This document shows, one piece after another, positions 25,734 through 34,452 of a DNA stretch of 64,000 bases. A model generated the notes under the pieces. That model was not told the origin of the DNA and ran no database searches. It saw nothing but the letters and a program-made list of their open reading frames with translations. The DNA is from Myxococcota bacterium. GTDB lineage: Bacteria > Myxococcota_A > UBA796. Location of the stretch: contig JAQXDW010000021.1 of assembly GCA_029251165.1 (NCBI GenBank), positions 1 to 64,000 of the forward strand. The letters run 5' to 3'. The position numbers and the translations under genes are program-made. Within the stretch, counting starts at the first letter, position 1; every line of letters starts with the position of its first letter.

Positions 25734-27131
25734 TCAGTGCGCGATGGCCTCCAGGTGGCTGCTCAGCTCCCAGTCCTCATCCCACGCAGGGGTGTGACAG
25801 GAGGTGCAGATCGCCTCGATGACACACTCCGGGCAGCTCTCGCCGAGGCCGATGATGTTGTCGGCGGTGGGCGCTGCGGCGTGGTCGGTGCCGGGGCCGT
25901 GGCAGGCCTCACAGCCGACGCCCTCGTCGACGCGATAGCCGGAGAGGTCTTCAGCCGGCGGTCCGCTGGCTGCAGGGGTGGCGTGACAGCGAACGCACTC
26001 GATGTTCTCCGCGTCCACGCCGACCAGCCGACGCATCGCCTTGCTGTGGGGCGCGCGCTTGAGCGTGCGGTGCTCCGCGCGATGGCAGCTCTTGCACGCC
26101 TCGGCACCGACGGTCGGCCCCTCAGGGAACGCCAGCAGCGGACGGGCAGCCTCTCCCCGAGAGATCGCTGCGACCTTCTCCTGCAGCTCTGCCGTGGTCA
26201 TCTCGTTGGCGGCGAAGTGATCGATGTGGGGCAGCCCCTTCTCGAGGGTAAAGGCGACAGAGTGGTCGGCATCATGGCAGCCCTCGCAGCTCGCGGAAGC
26301 GTCAGTGGTCTCGCCGTCGTGGGGACCAGACGGTCCATGGCAAGACTCACAGGTCACCGAGGTCATGGGAGAGAAGTGGTCTCCCATCTTGAAGCCGCCC
26401 CGCTCCCCCATTCCGGTGACGTGGCAGCGCACACACTCCGACTCCTCGACCCGCTCCCGGACATAGAGGGTGTAGTAGGCCTGGGCGTGGTGGGTGATCG
26501 CCCAGCTCACGGCCTCTTGCTCGTGGCAGGTTGAGCAGGCGATGTTGCCGACATAGCCCTCGAAGTGCTCAAACGGATCCTCAGCCTGGCGCATCAGCAG
26601 AACTGCACCCATGCCGCGCGAGAACGGGCTGTAGCTCTCCAGGATCTCAAACGGCTTGGGGGGCATGTTGTAGGTGAGCGGATCTACAGGAGCGTCGGGG
26701 TCAGCCACGCGGGGCTGGACGATGTAGACATTGGGGGTCGAGCGGGCTCCGACGGCGAGCGCAAACCCGCGATCGGTGTCGATGGTCGTCTCGAATTGTG
26801 CTTTATAGGTCTCAGCAAATTCGTCGATCTGGCTCTGTGTGGCGCTGCCGGAGGCGATCCCGATGAGCGGAAGATCGATCCGCTCCATCAGGTCGTTGAT
26901 CTCAGGCATGACCTGCTGACAGTGGGGACAGGTCGGCGAGTAGTAGAACAGGAGGGTGCGCTCGGTCACCTGCGGCGCGACCGTGTCCGGCAGCGAGATC
27001 GGCACGGGCTCGACAGCAGCAAGCGTCCGGGCAGTGCCGGCAGCGACCTGTCCCTCGCTCCAGCCAGTGATGCGGTGGTGCCCAGCGGCGATGAGCAGCA
27101 GGGCGCAGAGGATGATGATCAGTCTTCGCAT
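25734..27131 (-). CDS. Thioredoxin-like/octaheme cytochrome c fusion
   Basis: After a signal peptide (MRRLIIILCALLLIAAG), residues ~45-185 form a thioredoxin-like domain with a CPHC redox motif at 68-71 and a STPNVYIV cis-Pro loop. The rest is a multihaem cytochrome with eight CxxCH sites starting at residues 199, 233, 261, 282, 346, 379, 407 and 442. The spacing and GPSGPH/GPGTDH patterns resemble the cytochrome c554/NrfA-type superfamily. A CPEC pair at 433-436 is not a haem site. It should be periplasmic and could couple thiol-disulfide chemistry to electron transfer. It is convergent with creD and divergent from the gene at 27198. Confidence 0.88.
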   Translation of the reverse strand: MRRLIIILCALLLIAAGHHRITGWSEGQVAAGTARTLAAVEPVPISLPDTVAPQVTERTLLFYYSPTCPHCQQVMPEINDLMERIDLPLIGIASGSATQSQIDEFAETYKAQFETTIDTDRGFALAVGARSTPNVYIVQPRVADPDAPVDPLTYNMPPKPFEILESYSPFSRGMGAVLLMRQAEDPFEHFEGYVGNIACSTCHEQEAVSWAITHHAQAYYTLYVRERVEESECVRCHVTGMGERGGFKMGDHFSPMTSVTCESCHGPSGPHDGETTDASASCEGCHDADHSVAFTLEKGLPHIDHFAANEMTTAELQEKVAAISRGEAARPLLAFPEGPTVGAEACKSCHRAEHRTLKRAPHSKAMRRLVGVDAENIECVRCHATPAASGPPAEDLSGYRVDEGVGCEACHGPGTDHAAAPTADNIIGLGESCPECVIEAICTSCHTPAWDEDWELSSHLEAIAH

Positions 27132-27197
27132 AGTCTCAGGAGACTACCAACCCACAACCCAATACGAAGAGTGCATCGAAAAGACCGGAGAGGCAGG

Positions 27198-27641
27198 ATG
27201 AGCGATCGGTGGCAGGAGCGAGAGTCTGAGGCGCAGCAGAAGCTGGCCGCGCTGTCGTTCCTCGTCGGGGTATGGGACGGGGAAGGGACTGCCGGAGGGC
27301 AGCCGATCCGGGGTCGTCTGACCGCCACGATGCGGCTGGGAGAGACCTTCCTGGAGGTCTGCGAGCAGCTCTACCTGCCCGACGGTACCCTCGACCACGA
27401 GGACATCTGCTTCTACCGCTATGACGCCAGCCAGCAGCAGCTGAGGGTGCTGCAGATGGTGCAGCCAGCCTGGACCGCAGAGCGTCCGGTGGTTGTGCTG
27501 GAGGGCGGCGGGATGCGCTGGTTCGATGGTCCCCTCGGCCCTCAGGTCTCTCTCACGCCAAGCCCCGACGGACTAACCGTCACGGTCCGCCTTCCAGACG
27601 CCGCACAGCCGGCCGTGGAGCTTCACTACCGCCATGCCTGA
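27198..27641 (+). CDS. Small lipocalin-like protein (DUF1579/nitrobindin-type)
   Basis: ATG 27198 follows GGAGAGGCAGG; the longer frame upstream is antisense to the cytochrome gene. The 147-residue product starts with LAALSFLVGVWDGEGTAGG, which resembles the first strand of DUF1579 and nitrobindin/THAP4-like beta barrels (LxGxWxGEG). The rest is beta-rich. It is probably cytoplasmic and ligand-binding. The ligand is unknown and haem-binding residues are not evident. It overlaps the next gene by 8 bp. Confidence 0.68.
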   Translation: MSDRWQERESEAQQKLAALSFLVGVWDGEGTAGGQPIRGRLTATMRLGETFLEVCEQLYLPDGTLDHEDICFYRYDASQQQLRVLQMVQPAWTAERPVVVLEGGGMRWFDGPLGPQVSLTPSPDGLTVTVRLPDAAQPAVELHYRHA

Positions 27642-28767
27642 TCTTCTTCGCTGCGCCCTCCCCGAGCCGGATCCGTCCGGACTCCTCGATCGACCGTTTC
27701 TCACCGAAGCCGCCGCCGCTGCGCTCGACAAAGCCCGAGAGCAACCCGATGCTGCCGGTGCTGCGCTGTCGCGGTGGTTTCGAAAGAACCGCCGCCTCGG
27801 CAGCAAGACCCGCCGGCTTGTCTCAGAGGCCGTCTACGGAATCATTCGTCAGGAAGGCATCCTCCGGCGCACCGGAGCGGTCACCGACGCCGAGCTGATC
27901 GCAGGCTACAACGCCCTGCTGAGTGGCGATCGCCTGGCATCCCTCACCTCAGAGGGAGCGGTAAAAGACTACGCGACCGCGCTGGCGCTGCCAGAGGCCA
28001 TCGCCGCCGAGTGGCTTGAGGCGCTGGGCGAGGCGGGCGCTGCAGCGCTGGGCACGGCAATGGCGGGTCGCGCGCCGACGATCCTGCGGGCCAACACCGT
28101 CCGCTGCACCGCCGAGCAGCTCGTCACACGGCTGGCGAAGGAGGGGGTCTCTGCGATCCCTGGCGGCATCGAGGGCGCGGTCGTCCTCACCCAGCGGGCG
28201 AACCTCACCGGTCTGCCGGCGTTCCGAGCGGGCTGGTTCGAGGTCCAGGACGAGGCCAGCCAGCGCCTCTGTGCGGCCATCCCGATGCACGCCGGACAGA
28301 CCGTGCTCGATCTGTGCGCAGGGGCCGGAGGCAAGAGCCTCGCGCTGGCTGCACGGGGCGGGCGCATCACCGCCTCAGACACCCGAAAGCGCGCGCTCGA
28401 CGAGCTGGAGAAGCGGGCGAAGCGGGCCGGGGCAAAGGTGCGGGTCGGTCGTCCCAAGCCCTCCGATGTGGTGCTCGTCGACGCCCCCTGCTCAGGAACC
28501 GGCCGCCTGCGCCGAGAGCCCGCGCTCCGGTGGCGACTGGATGGCCTCGACCTCACCGAGACCATCGCGCTCCAGCGGCGACTGCTCGCGCAGGGTGCTG
28601 AGCAGGTTCGCGACGGTGGTCTGCTGGTCTACGCGACCTGCTCGCTGCTCGCCGCCGAGCGCACCCATGCGGATCCGTCCGGCTTCACCCGGCTCTCAGG
28701 GCACACCCTGTGGCCACACACCGACGGAACCGACGGATTTTCCTGGATCATCTGGCGCAAGGCCTGA
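27634..28767 (+). CDS. RsmB/NOP2-family RNA (cytosine-5)-methyltransferase
   Basis: This 377-residue SAM-dependent enzyme has an N-terminal NusB-like helical part (~1-130). Motif I is DLCAGAGGKSLALA, motif IV is DAPCSGTGRLRREP (Cys286), and motif VI is YATCSLL (catalytic Cys336). The two cysteines are the pair required by this family for attack on C6 and product release. The target is probably 16S rRNA, but paralogues act on other positions. Its start overlaps the lipocalin-like gene. It ends 7 bp from the convergent rhomboid gene. Confidence 0.92.
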   Translation: MPDLLRCALPEPDPSGLLDRPFLTEAAAAALDKAREQPDAAGAALSRWFRKNRRLGSKTRRLVSEAVYGIIRQEGILRRTGAVTDAELIAGYNALLSGDRLASLTSEGAVKDYATALALPEAIAAEWLEALGEAGAAALGTAMAGRAPTILRANTVRCTAEQLVTRLAKEGVSAIPGGIEGAVVLTQRANLTGLPAFRAGWFEVQDEASQRLCAAIPMHAGQTVLDLCAGAGGKSLALAARGGRITASDTRKRALDELEKRAKRAGAKVRVGRPKPSDVVLVDAPCSGTGRLRREPALRWRLDGLDLTETIALQRRLLAQGAEQVRDGGLLVYATCSLLAAERTHADPSGFTRLSGHTLWPHTDGTDGFSWIIWRKA

Positions 28768-28774
28768 GCGGACC

Positions 28775-30526
28775 TCACCGCGGAGCGGCGGCATCCTGCG
28801 CCTCTGCGGGCTCGGAAGGCTCCAGGGTCACCGGCAGTCCCCACTGCAAGCGAATTCGCCGCAGGATCGGATTTCCGGGGAGATCGGTCCAGGCCCCATC
28901 GAGCAGGGCGATGCCCTCCGACTCCTGGCCTTCCGCAGCAAGGACATCCGCGGCAGCCTCCAGCACCTTCAGCGAGCCGGGAGCACGCTGGAGGGCCTCT
29001 CGGGCCGTCTCCAGGCCACCCGGGACGCCGTAGTCGGCATGCACCCGCAGCAGCCCCACGAGGGGGCGGAGGTCTGTGGGATCGATGCCCAGTGCCTGCT
29101 CGTAGGCCTTCACCGCCTCAGCGGGCTTTCCGGCGCGGTACCAGGCATCGCCAAGCTCCCGGGCGGGCTCCCAGGAGCGGGGGTGGAACCGGTGGCGGCG
29201 GCGCGCCTCGACCAGCTCGTCGGGGTCGGTCAGCAGGACGCTGTTGAGGACCCGAGCGACCAGGGGCTCATAGCTGGCGACGGCTTCTGAGAGCGCCTGG
29301 AACTGAACCCGGTGCTCATAGACCCCCCGAGCCAGCACCAGGGCCGTGAGGTGCTGGGGCTCATCAGACAGCTCGAACACCATCACCAGCCGACAGGCAT
29401 CCCAGCCCTGCACCTTGAGGGCCTCCCGGATCACGATCTGCGGCTCCTTGCCGCCGGAGTCGATGCGATCGATGAGGTTGTCGGTGACAGCCGCAGCGCT
29501 GATCGGGCGGGGGTGGACGATGGTGGCGATGGAGAGGTTTGCCTGAAGGGTCGGAGAGAACCAGCCCCGATCACCGGTGAACGTCCAGCCCTCCCGCCAC
29601 TGCTCAGGGCGGGAGACATGCCAGCCGTGCTCATCGTCGTTGCGGGTGAGATCGACCAGCCGGGTGCCGGCGATGTAGATGGTGACGCTGACGGCGAGCA
29701 GGGAGCCCAGCGCGACCTGCCGGATCCGGGTGTTGCGGACCCGACGCTCAGACATCGCGACGGGATCGAGCATCGTCATCAGCACCATGCCGCCGACCAG
29801 TCCGCCGAGGTGTCCCCAGTTGTCGACGTTCTCTGAAGAGAGTCCGCTGATGATTGAGAAGCCAAGATAGGGCGCCAGCGCCCAGCCGAAGTGCTTGCGG
29901 GACTCTCGGGGGAGGTTCTCCCAGTGCTTCCAGCCGAGCACAACCACCGCCGCGAGCAGCCCGAACACCCCGCCGCTGGCCCCCAGGCTGGGCCGCTCGG
30001 GGGCCATAAACATCGACAGCAGCCCGCCGGTAAACACGCTGAAGAAGTACAGCAGCGCGAGGTTGGTCCGCCCCAGGGCGCGCTCCAGGTGGTAGGCGGT
30101 GTAGGCGAGGAAGACGAGGTTGAACAGCAGGTGGGTGAAGCTGGTCTGGAGGAGGCCGTAGGAGAACAGTCGGTAGACCTGGCCCTGCTCGATGATGCCC
30201 GGTGCCCAGTTCGTCAGGTTCTGCTCCAGCCAGTCCTCTGCACCGTTGAGCCCGGAGATCATATAGATTCGGATCTGAATTCCGACGAGGAAGCAGGTGA
30301 CCAGTGGTATGCCGACCTTCGTCAGCCTCTTACGAAACGCCATGCGCTGGGGGTCTGCGAGGGCATGGTACAGCTCCAGCTCTCGCACCGGCCGAAAGTG
30401 CTCCCCGGTGACGACCTCAAAGCGAACCATGGTCTCCGGTGGGATCTCGCCGTCGCGGATCCGCTCCTCGAAGTCTTCGTACGTCATCTGCTGGATGTGC
30501 GACTTGCGCTTGACCTCGACGATCAC
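28775..30526 (-). CDS. Rhomboid-family intramembrane protease with TPR tail
   Basis: The GTG start at 30526 overlaps the stop of the small membrane protein gene (GTGA). Residues 1-60 form a soluble N-terminal module (YEDFEERIRDGEIPPETMVRFE) also seen in other myxobacterial membrane proteins. Then come rhomboid helices with HLLFN (His132), GASGGVFG (catalytic Ser184) and NWGHLGG (His239). A further helix, an extracytoplasmic ~150-residue domain and TPR-like repeats (~480-570) follow. It should be an active inner-membrane serine protease. Substrate unknown. The TPR tail and N-terminal module are additions to the core family. Confidence 0.87.
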   Translation of the reverse strand: MIVEVKRKSHIQQMTYEDFEERIRDGEIPPETMVRFEVVTGEHFRPVRELELYHALADPQRMAFRKRLTKVGIPLVTCFLVGIQIRIYMISGLNGAEDWLEQNLTNWAPGIIEQGQVYRLFSYGLLQTSFTHLLFNLVFLAYTAYHLERALGRTNLALLYFFSVFTGGLLSMFMAPERPSLGASGGVFGLLAAVVVLGWKHWENLPRESRKHFGWALAPYLGFSIISGLSSENVDNWGHLGGLVGGMVLMTMLDPVAMSERRVRNTRIRQVALGSLLAVSVTIYIAGTRLVDLTRNDDEHGWHVSRPEQWREGWTFTGDRGWFSPTLQANLSIATIVHPRPISAAAVTDNLIDRIDSGGKEPQIVIREALKVQGWDACRLVMVFELSDEPQHLTALVLARGVYEHRVQFQALSEAVASYEPLVARVLNSVLLTDPDELVEARRRHRFHPRSWEPARELGDAWYRAGKPAEAVKAYEQALGIDPTDLRPLVGLLRVHADYGVPGGLETAREALQRAPGSLKVLEAAADVLAAEGQESEGIALLDGAWTDLPGNPILRRIRLQWGLPVTLEPSEPAEAQDAAAPR

Positions 30527-30873
30527 GGTGTGCTCTCCCCCCACAGGCGCCAGAGCTGCACCAGCGGGAGCAGCGCGATGGCGACGGAGCCACTCCAGCT
30601 CAGTCCCGTATACAGACGACCACCGCCGCCCCGATGCTCGCCCCAGATGCCCACTCCCCAGCCCAGCACGCTCAGCATGGTGAGCCCCCAGGGGTAGGAG
30701 AGGCTGGACTGGACGGGCTCGGTGTCCTGTCCGCTCCAGATGACCAGCCCCATCGCCAGGAACGGTCCGACCATCGCGACCGCGACCGCACCGACCATCC
30801 CGCCTAGAGCGATCCCGCCGGTGGTGAGGCTGGAGAGGGCCTTGAGGAGAGCGCGGGTGGAAGAGTCGGGCAC
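30523..30873 (-). CDS. Small four-helix-type membrane protein upstream of the rhomboid
   Basis: The frame is open to 31017, but protein-like sequence begins near GTG 30873, giving 116 residues with three or four hydrophobic helices (GGIALGGMVGAVAVAMVGPFL, GLTMLSVLGWGVGIW, SVAIALLPLVQLWRLW). There is no clear Shine-Dalgarno, so the start is uncertain. No family recognised. The 4-bp overlap with the rhomboid gene indicates co-translation and a possible shared function. Confidence 0.6.
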   Translation of the reverse strand: MPDSSTRALLKALSSLTTGGIALGGMVGAVAVAMVGPFLAMGLVIWSGQDTEPVQSSLSYPWGLTMLSVLGWGVGIWGEHRGGGGRLYTGLSWSGSVAIALLPLVQLWRLWGESTP

Positions 30874-31081
30874 CTGTGAAACGTAGCAGGTTCGGTCTCG
30901 AAGGCCGCAGCAGGGCTTGCCCACAGCACCGAAGATGGCACCACATTGCTCGAAGAGGGGAGAGGTTGAGCCATCAACGATGCGGCCACGTGGAGCGTCA
31001 TCGATGCTGACCGTCACTGCTGCAGCGGCTGGTGCTCGTGTCGTCCACGCCCCCGCCAGCGCAGCAGGTTAGCCGTTTGCG

Positions 31082-32353
31082 ATGACTCCCCTCGGTAGAC
31101 AGCGGCCCGCCCTCGTCACTTCCCTGCCCGGCCCGGCCTCCAGTGCTTGGATCGACCGCCTCGCCGCCCGAGAGTGTCCAGCGATCACCGCCCGCCGTGC
31201 CCGACGCGCAGCGGTGCTCGGTGCCGCCGACGACGACCCGATCGTCTGGGAGCAGGCCGTCGGGGCCAACGTGGTGGACGTCGACGGCAATGTCCTCGTC
31301 GACATGACCGCCGGCTTCGGGGTCGCCAGCGTCGGACACCGCAACCCTGCGGTGGTCGCGGCGGGTGCTGCGCAGCTCGCCCACCTCCCCCACGCGATGG
31401 GAGATGCCTTCCCTGATCCGGTGCGCATCCGGCTGCTGGAGCGGCTCGCAGCGCTGTCAGGCATGGACCGGGCGATCCTGGGCAGCAGCGGCTCAGATGC
31501 GGTCGAGGCAGCGCTGAAGACCGCACGCATCGCCACCGGCCGAGATGGCGTCCTCACCTTCTCCGGCAGCTACCACGGGCTGTCGTACGGGGCGCTCTCG
31601 GTCACCCGCTACAAGGCCGGGGCGTTCCGTGCGCCGTTCGCCGGGCAGCTCTCTGATCACACCATCGCGGCGGACTTTGGCGGTGCGCTTCCCGACCTCT
31701 CCGAGATCGGTGCAGTCATCGTCGAGCCAATTCAGGGTCGCGGCGGGGTCCGGGTGCCGCCGGCTGGCTGGCTGGCTGGCCTCATCGATGCCGCCCACGC
31801 TGCTGGTGCAGTGGTCATCTTCGACGAGATCTACACCGGCTTCGGCCGCACCGGGCACTGGCTGGCGCTCCAGAGTCCCGCCCTGAGGGGCCGGCGGCCT
31901 GACCTGGTCTGCATCGGCAAGGGCATGGCCGGCGGCTACCCGATCTCCGCATGCCTCGGCACCGCCGCAGTGATGGACGCCTGGGGAGCCAGCAAGGGCG
32001 AGGCCCTGCATACCCAGACCTTCCTCGGAAATCCAGTCGGCTGCGCGATGGCCCTGGCCTGCATCGACGAGCTTGAGGTGCTGCTGCCGCAGGTCGCGAA
32101 GAAGGGCGCCGCGCTGCGTGCCTCCCTGGAGGCCACCGGGCTGACGGTTCGGGGCGTCGGGATGCTGCTGGGGGTGGTCATCGACGAGAGCCTCGCGGTC
32201 AGCCGGGGGCTCATGAAGCGGGGCTACATCGCGCTTCCCGCTGGAGAGTCCGCCGAGGTCATCGCCCTGACCCCGCCGCTGATGATCGACCCCGACCAGC
32301 TCGACGGCTTCTGCGCGGCGCTGGCGGAAGTCCGCACGGAGCTGTCGGTATGA
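31082..32353 (+). CDS. Class III (omega-type) PLP aminotransferase
   Basis: This 423-residue fold-type I PLP enzyme has the class III pattern: SGSDAVEAALKTAR, SYHGLSYGAL (~163-172), IFDEIYTGFGRTG (Asp248) and the Schiff-base lysine Lys280 in CIGKGMAGGYP. Relatives move amino groups between an amine or omega-amino acid and a 2-oxo acid, forming or consuming an aldehyde. Its ATGA overlap with the LuxE-LuxC gene links it to an enzyme predicted to make aldehydes. I infer that it aminates that aldehyde or consumes an amine in the same pathway. Confidence 0.9.
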   Translation: MTPLGRQRPALVTSLPGPASSAWIDRLAARECPAITARRARRAAVLGAADDDPIVWEQAVGANVVDVDGNVLVDMTAGFGVASVGHRNPAVVAAGAAQLAHLPHAMGDAFPDPVRIRLLERLAALSGMDRAILGSSGSDAVEAALKTARIATGRDGVLTFSGSYHGLSYGALSVTRYKAGAFRAPFAGQLSDHTIAADFGGALPDLSEIGAVIVEPIQGRGGVRVPPAGWLAGLIDAAHAAGAVVIFDEIYTGFGRTGHWLALQSPALRGRRPDLVCIGKGMAGGYPISACLGTAAVMDAWGASKGEALHTQTFLGNPVGCAMALACIDELEVLLPQVAKKGAALRASLEATGLTVRGVGMLLGVVIDESLAVSRGLMKRGYIALPAGESAEVIALTPPLMIDPDQLDGFCAALAEVRTELSV

Positions 32354-34452
32354 GAGACACCATCGCCGCCTTCCTCGATCAGCCTGGAGACTTCAACCGC
32401 ACGGCCCTGTCGTTGTTTGAGTCTCAGAGAGCCAACAACCCCGACTATGCAGCCATCGTCGGGAAGGTTCGTCCGCGTCGATGGCAGGAGATCCCCGCGG
32501 TCCCCGTCGCCCTGTTCCGCGACCTGCCGCTGACCAGCTTCCCCGCAGCGTCGGCCACCACAATCTTCCGAACCTCCGGCACCACCGGTCGTCGGGGCGT
32601 CATCCGGCTGGCGGACACCGAGCTGTACGACCGCGCCGCGCGGACATGGGCTGAAGCCTGCCTCGGGCCGCTTCCGCGCGCGGGCATCTCGCTGGTGACC
32701 CACGCAGCAGACTCCTCGCTGGGCCACATGTGCCAGGCGTTCGTGCCCAGCATGCCGACGTTCTTCAGCCCCGACACCGGCATCCGCGCTCCTGCGGCCT
32801 GGGCAGCGCTGCGCGGGGCGCAGGAGGCGGTGTTTGTCCCCGGCACTGCGTTTGCGTTCGCCGACCTGCTCGCCGCCGAGCCGGATGCCGTCTGCCCGCT
32901 CCCCCCCGGCTCGATCGTGATGGTGACCGGCGGGTTCAAGGGTCGCCGCCGAGCGCTGACCGAGGCCGACCTGACCGCCGCGCTGCGCCGAGCGTTTCCC
33001 ACAGCTCGGCGGGTCGGAGAGTACGGGATGAGCGAGCTGTCCAGCCAGCTGTGGAGCGTTCCGCTGGGTGGTGACTTCCAGGCCCCGCCGTGGATGCGCA
33101 TCCTGGCGGTGGATCCGCTGACCGGTGAGCCGACAGAGCGCGGCGTCTTGCGATTCTTCGACCTCGCCAACCACCAGACGGTGGTCGCAGTAGAGACCCG
33201 AGACATCGGGATCGTGCGCCCCGGCAACCGGGTCACCCTGCTCGGGCGCCTGCCCGGCTCTCCGCACCGGGGCTGCTCGCTCACCGTCGAGGAGGCCAGC
33301 GCCCCGCCGGCTCTCACAGCCGCGCGTGATCTGCCGCTGTACGAACACTTCACCGACGCAGTGGCCGAGGCGCACGCGCACGACCACGCCCACGCCCACA
33401 GTGCTCCGCCCGCTCCCGCCCCCGCCGATGCCCCGCGAATCCAGCAGGTCCTCACAGCGCTGGCTCGGCTTCAGATGACCAGCATCGTTCCGCTGGCCCA
33501 GGGACTCGGCGAGGCATGCGCCCACGCCGGGCTGTCTACCGCGATCTCCACGCTAACCGCCGGGGCACTCTCGGAGGCCCTTGAGGGAGACGGGGAGCGC
33601 ACAGAGCGGGTCAGCATCGTCTGTGCTCAGGGCGTGTTCACCGCAGCAGTGGAGTGGGTCGCGCTGGCTGCGGCGGCGGGCTGCCGGGTCCACCTCAAGG
33701 CCCCCGCAGCAGCGCCAGACTTTCTCTACGCCCTCGCAGATGCCTTCGCTGCGGTCGGACTTCCCGTCAGCGCCTCCACCGCGCGTGACCTCGACGACCC
33801 TGACGTCATCATCGGCTTCGGCTCCGATGAAACCCTCGCACAGCTCACCCGAGACTGGCCGAGGGCTCGGCGCATCGGGTTCGGTCATCGATTCAGCGCG
33901 GTCTGGTCGATCGGGCGGGCGCTGCCCGGGATCGCCTGGGATGTCGCGATGTACGACACCCGGGGCTGCATGGCACCCACCGCGCTGTTCACCGATGCCG
34001 AGCCGCTCGCCCTGGCCACCGCCATGGCCGACCAGCTCGAGATGATGAACCGAGCGCTGCCCCGAGGCGCGGTCGACGCTGCGCTCGGACCGGAGTGGCG
34101 CCGGCGGATCGCGCTGGGGCATGCCCGCGGGACAGTCCACGGCGGCGAAGACTGGGCGGTGGTGGTGCTGCCGCCGGAGCACTTCACCCCGCTCGCGCTT
34201 CCCCGGCTGCTCACCATCCATCCGGTCGCCGATGCTGCTGCCCTGCGAGCGGTCCTTCGCCCGTGGCGTCCGTGGCTGTCGACACTCTCCACCGATGACT
34301 ACCAGTGGCCTGGGGGAGATCCTGCGATGATCGAGCTTCAGCAATGGTTCCCCCGGATCTGCTACCCAGGGACCATGCAGTCTCCGCGCTTTCCGCGACG
34401 CCACGACGGCGTAGACATGCGCTCCGCTTTTCGCCGCTCAGGCGGCTCATGA
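32350..34452 (+). CDS. LuxE-like acyl-protein synthetase fused to LuxC-like acyl reductase
   Basis: Residues ~1-335 match the LuxE family (WQEIPAVPVALFRDLPL, IFRTSGTTGRRG), which activates a carboxylic acid as acyl-AMP and passes it to the reductase. A His/Ala/Pro linker (~339-364) follows. Residues ~365-690 match the aldehyde-dehydrogenase-like LuxC fold, with the candidate catalytic Cys540 in YDTRGCMAP and FGSDETLAQL. The LuxC part is shorter at its N-terminus than stand-alone LuxC (~480 residues). A single chain could convert an acid to an aldehyde using ATP and NADPH. No luciferase (LuxAB) is present, so the role is biosynthetic. It overlaps both neighbours by 4 bp. Confidence 0.82.
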   Translation: MRDTIAAFLDQPGDFNRTALSLFESQRANNPDYAAIVGKVRPRRWQEIPAVPVALFRDLPLTSFPAASATTIFRTSGTTGRRGVIRLADTELYDRAARTWAEACLGPLPRAGISLVTHAADSSLGHMCQAFVPSMPTFFSPDTGIRAPAAWAALRGAQEAVFVPGTAFAFADLLAAEPDAVCPLPPGSIVMVTGGFKGRRRALTEADLTAALRRAFPTARRVGEYGMSELSSQLWSVPLGGDFQAPPWMRILAVDPLTGEPTERGVLRFFDLANHQTVVAVETRDIGIVRPGNRVTLLGRLPGSPHRGCSLTVEEASAPPALTAARDLPLYEHFTDAVAEAHAHDHAHAHSAPPAPAPADAPRIQQVLTALARLQMTSIVPLAQGLGEACAHAGLSTAISTLTAGALSEALEGDGERTERVSIVCAQGVFTAAVEWVALAAAAGCRVHLKAPAAAPDFLYALADAFAAVGLPVSASTARDLDDPDVIIGFGSDETLAQLTRDWPRARRIGFGHRFSAVWSIGRALPGIAWDVAMYDTRGCMAPTALFTDAEPLALATAMADQLEMMNRALPRGAVDAALGPEWRRRIALGHARGTVHGGEDWAVVVLPPEHFTPLALPRLLTIHPVADAAALRAVLRPWRPWLSTLSTDDYQWPGGDPAMIELQQWFPRICYPGTMQSPRFPRRHDGVDMRSAFRRSGGS

